Assembly: GCA_950097015.1 (NCBI GenBank)
Contig: CATNEN010000038.1
Span: 16,486,001 to 16,550,000 of the forward strand
DNA: 64,000 nucleotides
Source: Macrostomum hystrix
Taxonomy: Eukaryota; Platyhelminthes; Macrostomidae
Direction of reading: 5' to 3'
In this document: in pieces, positions 55,881-64,000 of the stretch
Position numbering within the stretch: position 1 is the first letter of the stretch
Layout: each line of letters starts with the position of its first letter
Program-made: the position numbers and the translations under genes
The notes under the pieces: model-generated
What the model was told of the DNA's origin: nothing
What the model saw: only the letters and a program-made list of their open reading frames with translations
Databases searched by the model: none

Positions 55881-56551
55881 CCAATTGATGCGCTAGGGGG
55901 CCTATGGCCTAATTGACCTGCAGCCCTCCTGCATTTATTACATTATTATTAGTCCATCTAAAGCTAAATATTATTATTGATTATATAGGATTGATTTACA
56001 ATTATGCGGCTACAAATATATTGACTAGGCCTAAGGCCACAGTCAAGAGTTATGTTGTTAACAAGTGTAGATGCCTATATTCTATCTAAACCAAACAAAA
56101 ATATAACCATTTAAACCAAATGTAAGTTACAATTTTTGTAGCTTAAATGCCTAAGAATGTTAATATTGTAATTGGTGTAGGTGCCATATTTAATTAATTT
56201 ATTTGAGCCCTTTAAATATTGAAATAGCAAAACTTTTAGTTGTTTTGACCCAGCATAGCTTGCTACTTTGAACCCAACTTTCCCAAGTATAAAATCTTTA
56301 ATTGAAAGTCAAAGTTTTTATTTATATGCAATACGTGAAGTTTAAGATAGGCCTAGCTAGGTCTAATGCTTAAAATAAAATAAAACATTCTATATTGCTG
56401 GTTTATTTTTTATTCCTATCTTTGTTTTTAACAAGATTGTGAGTACAAACCTATAAATGAAATGTGGTGATTTATCATTCATGTATTTGTACAAAACACT
56501 CTAGGCCTATATATACCTTCTTTTCCTTAACTATTTAAATCTTCAGAGTTA
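55881..56551. other. AT-rich spacer with TAGGCCTA octamers
   Basis: Octamers at 56026, 56348 and 56502. No gene. Confidence 0.35.
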
Positions 56552-57197
56552 GGGTAATGTATCATCAACTGAACAAGAATATGCATTCTTTTAACTTCAA
56601 ACCTAAGCTACAGATTTTCTATTTAAGATATCCTGATAAATCAAAAGCCAAGTTATAGAAAACTGTTTTGTCTCTCTAAATAGTATCTGCTTTTGCAATT
56701 TTGTCAAATAGAAAAAAGTTATTCATATTTTTCATCTAAAACCAAACAATGATTTTCATGTATCTTCAAACCAAACAGAGAATTTGATGTTTGGTTTTAA
56801 AATTTGAGTGAGTGGTTTAATCTTATTTTAAGGAGTGATCTATCATGAATTATCTCATTTGAAAGCATTTTTCATGCTCTATAAATAACTACATTTATGG
56901 TAATTTAATTGGAAAGCAACCACATACAATCTTAGTCTAAAGTACATGCTGAAAAAATTCTGTTAAAAAGTATGCTTTTGTGATAAAAATTTCTACTGAA
57001 ACATCCAAATCTTTCTTTCCTTTTAATGCTTCATTGCATGTCATGCCTTAGCTTGTAAATAATTTCATTGACATTCAAAATAATTGTTCTGTGAAATACA
57101 ATAGCTTGTTTCTGTCTTGCACAAGACCAAGGAAGGAGTCAAATTCTTGTTCAGTTTTGAAGATAAGATACACTGTTCGGTTGATGATACATTACCC
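56552..57197. mobile_element. MITE with TA flanks, Tc1/mariner-like
   Basis: Terminal repeats GGGTAATGTATCATCAAC followed by TGAACA on the left and CGAACA on the right (inverted): about 24 bases with one mismatch. TA lies directly outside both ends (56550-56551, 57198-57199). The interior is AT-rich, with ACCAAAC repeats and no coding frame. Confidence 0.75.
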
Positions 57198-57827
57198 TAA
57201 TGCATTTAATATATTGCATGCTAAGTTAAACCATTTAGTTGTGATTGGTTGCTATTTAGGCTACTAATAAATTCTACTGGTATTCTATATCAAAATAGTA
57301 ATAGCACTTTAAACTAAATTTGTTTTTACAATAAGCACTGTAAATCTCATTTTGAAGATCTGGGTCTTGTATAAGTATATTTTTGTCTAAAACTGTTTTT
57401 AAAGTTGTTTGATTATCAACTATAATAATAATATTCTAGAAACTGAAAAGATATTCTGGTTGTAACAAAATGTTTTTTGTACATATAGTAGTTAAATAAC
57501 AGGTTGTAACTGTTTTGCAGTTAGGAAATTTTTTCTTACTATTTTTTGAGTGTTTACATAAATTTGCATTTGAAACTAGTGAAACTAATGTACTATTGTC
57601 TACTTGTAATGGACTCTTAAATTTATGCCAGTTTTATTGTAAAACCTTCTAGGATTGGCTTGTTTAGTAGTTACTAGTCAGGAACAGTACATAGTGAAAC
57701 GAATATATTCAAGTTTTTTGTTTTTTGTAAAGTTTTGTACAATAAAAAAATAAGCCAATTTAGTTAAAAACTCTTAGTATGCAAATCCCATTCTAGAATT
57801 GTATCACATATTCTAATTCTTTCTAGA
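57198..57827. other. Upstream of the L3MBTL gene
   Basis: AT-rich. A TTCTTTCTAG acceptor-like site one base before the ATG at 57828 suggests that a 5' UTR intron ends here, so the promoter may lie further left. Confidence 0.4.
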
Positions 57828-60800
57828 ATGGAGCCACGCTCTAATCAGCAACAGCACCATCGGGCTAACCACCCACCTGCTCTTGCTCCTCGTCCAGCCA
57901 GTGCTAGTCATCATCATCATCACCAGCAGCAGCAGCCTGCTGTGACATCAAACTGTCCCTTGCCACCGGCGCTCACGCCTATCCAGCCATCACCTGCTTG
58001 TGTTCTGCCGCAGCAGCGATCGCATGTGCCCTTCGCCGCGCCATTGTCTGCTTTGCCATATGCGTCCATGGCCTCAATTGCTGCCGCAGCTATGGTAGCT
58101 GCATCGTCTCCACTGCCGCCGCTGCTGCCAAGACCTACGCCGCAGCAACAGCTGCAGCAGCAGCAGACGCCGCCGCCACCGCCGCCGCAGGTACAGCATC
58201 AGCTAGCTCATCATGCTCAGCTTGGCCAATCTCAGACTTTGAATCACCCAGCTTATCAGCAAGTTGCTCAGGCTGCTTCTCTCTGGTCAATGCCGCCCAC
58301 TCTTCGTCCGGCGCCTTGCGTTGCACCGCCAAGGCTTCAGTCGGCTCCGCCGCCGCCTCAGAAGCAGCTACAGCATCCGTCACATCCTCAGCCAATAGCT
58401 GCTAAGCCGTCACCAGTTAGTAGGCAGACAATCGCGGCTCATCAGCAGTCTACGCCGGCAATTATTCAGCCTGCGCATGTTACAAAAACAGTCTACTCAG
58501 ATGTCATCTCGTTGTCGTCGAATTCCAACAATGTTGTTTACGATCTATCAAAAAAGTCTGCTTTAGGCGCTGCCAAGCAGCAGTCGCAGCAATCCAGTGT
58601 TCATCGATTGCCGATATCGCCGCGTCTGCCAGCTGGACCTTCCACTGCCGCTGCTTCTGTAATAACAGCTGTCAACTCTGGACAGGCTTTGCCAGTTTGT
58701 CGGGTGCCTCCTCTGCAGCATCATCAGCAGCAGCAGTCACACCTGAGTCATCACCAGTTGGTGCCTGCCACACAAGAGAGTGCTGCTATGTGCCTTGCTG
58801 CTTCACTACCTCTAGCTGTTACTACCGTGTCATCGGCTGCTCCAATACCGACGGCTGTTGTTCAGCAAAGAAAAACTGTAGTGCCTAATAAACATTTAAT
58901 CGTGCCTTTAGCCTCCGGAACTGGAACTACGCCTTCGGTTGATAATGAGACATTTGGTTCGAAAAAGTTAAGCGCTTTCCGGCCCATTGCGCCGAATAAG
59001 CAGCCTCAACAGCAGCAGCAGCAGCAGCAGCAGAGACCAGTTCCAGTCCAGATGACTGTTATTCAAGAGGTATCACCTAAACAGCATCTTCAGCAGATGC
59101 AGGACCAGGGTTCTAAACAACCACGACAGCAGCAACCGCAGCAGCAGCAGTTGCTAAAGCCTCAGAAAACACTATTTTATGGTCCATCAAAGAATGCAAA
59201 ATGGACTGCTCAGTCTATGATTGACGCCAATCAAATGGAAGTATCGTCTTCGAAAGTATTAAATTATCAGCCGCCGCAGACTGCTCGCGTTTCTTCCTCC
59301 GTCACCAGTTCGCCGCCCTCTCAGTCATCTGCTTCAGTCCCAGTTGTTGTGACAGTCAATTGTGTCTCGCCTTCGATTGTCACCGCGCCGCCTCTAACTA
59401 AACCAAAGTCGCCAGTGCCGACTCCGCCACCACCGCCGCCGCCGCCTCGACCGCCCCCACCGCCACGACCTCCGTCGACTCCAATAGATTTTGACAAAGA
59501 AATTCAGTCTCTGGATCCGCACGCTGATTTGAATGCCAGATTGTGTCGCTCGCCGGTGAGCGTAGGCGAGGACCTAGTCTGGCTTGACGACTGCGGTTAC
59601 CTGCCAGGCACTGGTTTGCGCTTTCGCAAGACCAACGGCATCTTGGAATTATTGGAGGATGATTTTACTGATGAAGACGATTTGCGCAGTCGGCACACTA
59701 GCGCCGATCGAGATTCCAGTGGATCGACCGTTCCAATGGTGATTGACGATCGGCACATGCCAATAGTCAGCCAGCATCCGCATCAGAATGGCTACAGTGG
59801 AGACGAACGCCGATTTGTTTGTCGCAGCTGCGGCTCCGAGGGTCAAATTAGAGGCTCGCTAGACGGAGCCGGGGAATATTGCACCGAGTCCTGTTCAAAA
59901 TTAACGCCTATTAATTCGGCCGCATTTCTTAACCAGGCCGCTAGTCGAAAACGCAAACAAAGCGACGATGGCGGTGGCCCGACAGATCAGCAGCAGCAGC
60001 AAGCCCAAGTGCAGCCTAAGCGAATGCAGATCTGTCAAGTTGATGTTGAACAGGCTGGCCAGTATCACTCGCCTAGCAGTGGCTTCTTGTGGAAGAAGTA
60101 CTTAAAGGACACTTGCAGTCAGGCGGCTCCTGAACGTTTCTTCTCTGCTCATTATCACATAATAACTCGCATGCCGGAATTTGAAGTCGGCATGGTGCTG
60201 GAAGGCATTGATCCCAGTCACGAGTCGCTAATCTGCAGCTTGAGCATCAGTGAAATACAAGGCTGCCGACTAAGACTGCACTTTGAAGGCTACACTGAGC
60301 TGCACGACTTCTGGTGCCGGGCTGATTCACCATTTTTATTCCCAGTCGGTTGGGCCAATCACAATGGCTTCCTATTGCAGCCGCCTAAGGGCTACGAGCC
60401 AGGAAAATTCAATTGGTTCGACTATGTGATAAACAATAAACTGCGAGCCGTACCTAGGTTAGTTTAGTTTTATAATAAATGAAATAAAAGCATGAATGTT
60501 TGGTTTCCTTTGTCTTAAAAAACCTAGGAAATTAAGGTCGAGGGTTAAATCGTTGACGCCAAGAACAATTTTTGTCCTTTAGCTAGACTTTTGACCCTGC
60601 ATTGCTGCAGTAAACAGTATTAGGACCACGGTGGTGTTTCAAATAGCCGCGTTTTTCTCCATATCTCCAAAAACATGCTACCAATCGCCATGAAAATGCA
60701 GAACACGGACTAAAATTTTACGCTTTATCCTATGAAATAATTCCAGAATCACAAAACGTCGTCAAGATATTCAACGATTCTTGTCGGGGTTTCTGGTGAC

Positions 60801-63457
60801 GTAAGCCACCTATATAGGCCTAATTATTTGCTGACAAAATTGCATAATATTAAAATGCCAGCAATTATGGTTGTCTATATTGTATTTAATATAGTCTTAA
60901 ATTTTGTACATTTGCACTAATATAGATTCGCTAAAGAGGTTTACACAGAGCTTAGTTGTCCTTGTCACTAGACACCGGGGTCTCCGACAAAAAACGCTGA
61001 ATATCTCGACGATTCTGACTTGGACGGCTTTGAAAGTTAGTTCATTGTGAAGGACAGAAAATTTTGATTTAAATGGTGAACTTTTACGAAAATCAGTCAT
61101 CCGGACGGACGCCTTCTAGCTTCTCAGTCCATGGGACTTATGGATAATATGTGTAGAGGTCTATATAATCTATATCAATCAACAGTGAAACCCTATGCTC
61201 AACATGAATCCCAATGCAGGTGCCTGTTCTCAGTACCCTGGGATCTTCCCCTATCTGAGCACGGCTTCACCGAGGGCCAAAAACTCGAGGCTGTCGATCC
61301 GCGCAATCCGGATCACATCTGCGTAGCAACTGTTGCCATGGTGATGGGCGACAGACTGTGTCTGCACTTCGACGGCTGGGATAATACGTACGATTTTTGG
61401 ACTAAAGTGGACTCGCCAACTATTCATCCAGTTGGCTGGTGCGAGCAGCACGACAGGGCTCTGTCACTGCCCGAGGAGTGGTGCCGTCAGGTCAGTTAAA
61501 GAAAGTTTGCTAACAAGGCTGCATTAATTTGAGGCAAAAATGATGCCTCTATTTCAAACTCATCTCCTCAGTTTGAGCGGCATCTTCTAGCTATCCTAAT
61601 AGAAGAAAAATATTTAGCCCAGTGGTTGAGCGCTGGACTTGAAGGTCAGGAGTTCGATTCCCGACCCCACTGGACCAATGTGTCCTTTGGCAAGACACTA
61701 AGCTCTATTGCTTTAGTTCACCCAGCTGTTAAATCGGTACTAGCATTAGCTGCGATAGCAGCATTAGTCGGGTGAAGCGTTCCCCCAGTCCATGGACTGA
61801 ACAGCCAGCGTAAGCAGCCTTCAGATTTTGTTACAAAGTTACAAAGACCTTTAAAAAACAATTCATCGCCAGGCATTTACCTGGGATCGTTACCTGGAAA
61901 GCACCTGTTCGGAGCCGGTGATGCCGGCCGCATTTCGTCCCCGGCCGCCAATCCCGTTTAGTCTGGGCATGAAGCTAGAGTTTGTTGATCAGCGCAACAC
62001 TCGCCTAATTCGCATTGGCACAGTGGTGGACGCCAGTCCTTATCCGGGCTTCCTGCAGATCCTACCAGACGGCTGGGGCGAGAAATTCGCATTTGTCACT
62101 TCGGACAGCTCATTGGATCTATTGCCAGTTGGCTATTGTCATCGCACCGGGCATCCGTTAGAGCCCTTGCCAACCTGGCACGACAGCGAAAAATTCACCT
62201 GCCCGACTGTTGGCTGCCGCGGCCTCGGCCACGTCAAAGGCCCCGGCTATAAGAGTCATTCTAGCATTAAGAGCTGCCCGTATGCAGAGCGAAACTGGAA
62301 TAGGGAACTGCCTGACAGGCTGGAGACTGAGGCTCCATTGGCCGAGGAAGGTTTCAATGGCAGCTCTGGTCAGTCTATGCAGCAGCAGGATCAGCAGTGT
62401 CTGGCTAGTCGCAGTGGCAATAACAATGGCAGCAATGCTAATGGAAGTAGATCGGGTGAGTAACTTTTCGTTGTCATCTAAGCGGCTCCGTTTTTATCAA
62501 TCTGAAAAAGCTATGGCTGTTTAAGACATTATTTTTGTTTATAATGTACCAAGGAAGTCATGAGCTGGCATGAGATGACAGATCCGCAATAAGATAAAAG
62601 GCTTATCATTTACAACAAAATGACAATGCTGTCATGACAATCCTGACAGCAGAGTGGGACAATCGGATATCAAGGTGGGACAACTGGGTAACAAGGTGGG
62701 ACAATCGGATATCAAGGTGGGACAACAGGGTAACAAGGTGGGACAATCGGATATCAAGGTTGGACAACTGGGTAACAAGGTGGGACAATCGGATATCAAG
62801 GTTGGACAACTGGGTAACAAGGTGGGACAATCGGATATCAAGGTGGACAACAGGGTAACAAGGTGGGACAATCGGATATCAAGGTTGGACAACAGGGTAT
62901 CAAGGTGGGACAATCGGATATCAGGGTGGGATAATTAGATATCAGGGTGGGATAATTAGATATCAGAGTGGGATAATCTGTTCTCGGATAGCTATATTGA
63001 GCTGTACTAGATCACAGAGCACTCACTATTAAATTCGCACTTCACAGGCAAGCGCTCATCCCAAGGCTATCAGCAGCCGCAGCATCCGCAGCCAGCTCCG
63101 TCGCCAGGCTGTCCATTTTATCGCAGCGTATTCTCTCCCAGCGTATTCCCATACGATCCCTGCAAGGATACGGGACCCCTGGTTTGGCCGGAGCACACCC
63201 AGCTGATTCCGTCTCTAGCCGAAATTCGAGTAGCCGATGTGCCCAATTGGTCAGTAGCCGAGACCAGCGAATTGGTGCGACAACTGCCCGGCTGCGAGCC
63301 TTTCGCCGACGCTTTCATTGTCGAAGAGATTGACGGTGACGCATTTCTTCACCTGCAACAGGTGGATCTTCTCAGCATATTGAAGATGCCATTGGGCCCG
63401 GCTATTAAACTGGCTCAAGCGATCGCCGCTATCAGGGAGTGCCTGGAGTTGGCCTGA
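57828..63457 (+). CDS. L3MBTL: L3MBTL-type polycomb-group protein (three MBT, SAM), complete
   Basis: Four exons in frame: 57828-60457, 61220-61490, 61873-62455 and 63048-63457, giving 1,297 residues. The first 650 are low-complexity, rich in Gln, Pro, Ala and Ser. Then come an FCS-type zinc finger (CRSCG...YCTESC, about 660-690), a basic RKRKQ, three MBT repeats (about 750-875, 877-965, 968-1070), a C2HC finger of MYT1 type (CPTVGC...H...C, about 1076-1105), and a C-terminal SAM domain (about 1225-1297). MBT2 keeps all cage residues known from L3MBTL1 (D and N in EAVDPRNP, F and W in HFDGW, Y in TYDFW), so it should bind mono- or dimethyl-lysine. MBT3 has lost the HFDGW/YDFW pattern. The family compacts chromatin in the nucleus. 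Introns hold an inverted repeat, a SINE-1 and a 42-bp array. It cannot be told which vertebrate paralogue (1, 3 or 4) is closest. Confidence 0.95.
60640..61095. repeat. Degraded inverted repeat in L3MBTL intron 1
   Basis: The left arm near 60750-60805, inverted, reads GTCACCAGAAACCCCGACAA then GAATCGTTGAATATCTTGAC. The right arm at 60965-61012 reads GACACCGGGGTCTCCGACAA then AAAACGCTGAATATCTCGAC. Similarity fades outward. Probably an old fold-back element. Confidence 0.45.
61611..61812 (+). mobile_element. SINE-1 copy, near full length
   Basis: Head with A-box-like GTGGTTGAGCGCTGG and B-box GGAGTTCGATTCCCG, body TGTCCTTTGGCAAGACACTA, TTGCTTTAGTTCACCCAGCT, TAGCATTAGCTGCGATAGC, tail CCCAGTCCATGGACTGAACA. 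This is the clearest body and was used as the reference for the family. It lies in intron 2 of the L3MBTL gene. Confidence 0.85.
62650..62975 (+). repeat. 42-bp (2 x 21) minisatellite in L3MBTL intron 3, about 8 units
   Basis: Alternates GGGACAATCGGATATCAAGG and GGGACAACTGGGTAACAAGG, two diverged 21-base halves. The last units switch to GATAATTAGATATCAGGGTG. GATATC (EcoRV) recurs in every double unit. Confidence 0.93.
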
Positions 63458-64000
63458 TTTATGTCATAATAGTTCACTTTAGTTGTCATTTGGATTGTAG
63501 AAATCGTCTTTTAACAATAGAAGCCATTTGTTATATTGACAATTATTTATCGATTCAAATTCAATACCTAAAACTATGCGCACTTTTTATTTCTCTAAAT
63601 CTCATTCTATGCGATATTGAATTATACTACTGTGAGTAGTTTTTTGGTAGAATATTTTAAGTAAGTTTTGTATAGTCACTCATTAGGCCTTTCAATCTTT
63701 ATGTTGTTCTAATTTTTAAATTATTGAAAAGGTACGTCTTGTAATTAGCTTTTTGTTCCGTGTTTTTATTTAAAATTTATTTTAGCTGGTTGTTGTTTGA
63801 CAGACTAAAACCATATGTGGAGCCACTTCATTGCCTCTAACTTATTGTTCAGTGTTATATTTATATAGGTTTTGTTGCTTGTGTCTCTTCTTGGTCTCTA
63901 GATGTGTCTATCTATATGCGTAAAGTGTTGGCCAATATTCGATTGTTAATACAAGGATAGCATCAGATCAGTGTTATCTGTTATAATATTTCACTCACTT
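63458..64000. other. 3' flank of L3MBTL
   Basis: AT-rich; no canonical AATAAA and no further gene visible up to the end of the window. Confidence 0.4.

Noticed and set aside
57998-58405. Ala/Ser-rich open frame overlapping the L3MBTL first exon
   Set aside because: Out-of-frame shadow of the Gln/Pro-rich N-terminus; the main frame is fixed by the zinc finger and MBT1.

Overview
The window is nuclear DNA from an animal, most likely a bilaterian invertebrate. The genes have GT/AG introns, the proteins are metazoan families (an aminergic-type GPCR, CEP295, a TRIC channel, an SLC22 transporter, phosphoglucomutase, ISY1, a sperm axoneme protein, a sushi-domain protein and an L3MBTL protein), and the spacers are full of tRNA-derived SINEs, MITEs and minisatellites. 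Nothing fixes the phylum. The SINE type and the CEP295 and SPMIP10-like genes fit a ciliated invertebrate such as a lophotrochozoan or flatworm, but that is only a guess.

Layout from left to right: a 5'-truncated, atypical aminergic GPCR (+, 248-2637) with a transposon-borne 16-bp minisatellite in its intron; a small unplaced gene (-, 4473-4823); a 2-kb 32-bp satellite and a 24-bp array; CEP295 (-, 8737-14663); a gene-poor stretch with several MITEs; TMEM38/TRIC (+, 18581-22001); a fold-back element; an SLC22 transporter (-, 24061-26172); PGM1 (+, 27818-32695), whose second intron holds three arrays and a complete hAT-like MITE; a dead transposase copy; an unrecognised serine-rich protein (+, 34606-36691); ISY1 (+, 39908-41561); a three-exon SPMIP10/TEX43-like gene (-, 42738-43880); a WAP plus eight-sushi protein (-, 45170-50070, 5' end open); long minisatellites with higher-order periodicity (50290-53155); and a complete L3MBTL-type gene with FCS finger, three MBT repeats, C2HC finger and SAM domain (+, 57828-63457). 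The genes are unrelated in function and there is no operon-like grouping.

The most unusual feature is the repeat landscape. About 20 minisatellite arrays cover roughly 10-11 kb, about one sixth of the window, mostly inside introns. Several can be traced to mobile elements. A hAT-like MITE is present as a short copy with few 16-bp units (14049-14285), as an expanded copy with a perfect 8-bp target duplication (30728-31189), and as a decayed expanded copy (675-1376). Two further arrays of the same 16-bp unit lie in sushi-gene introns. A 33-bp array at 3601-3872 looks amplified from the 3' tail of the SINE next to it. This suggests that transposons and SINEs are seeding minisatellites here. At least three other MITE-like elements have visible target duplications or TA flanks, one 43-bp palindrome sits between 8-bp direct repeats, and the palindromic octamer TAGGCCTA is strongly over-represented in the AT-rich spacers.
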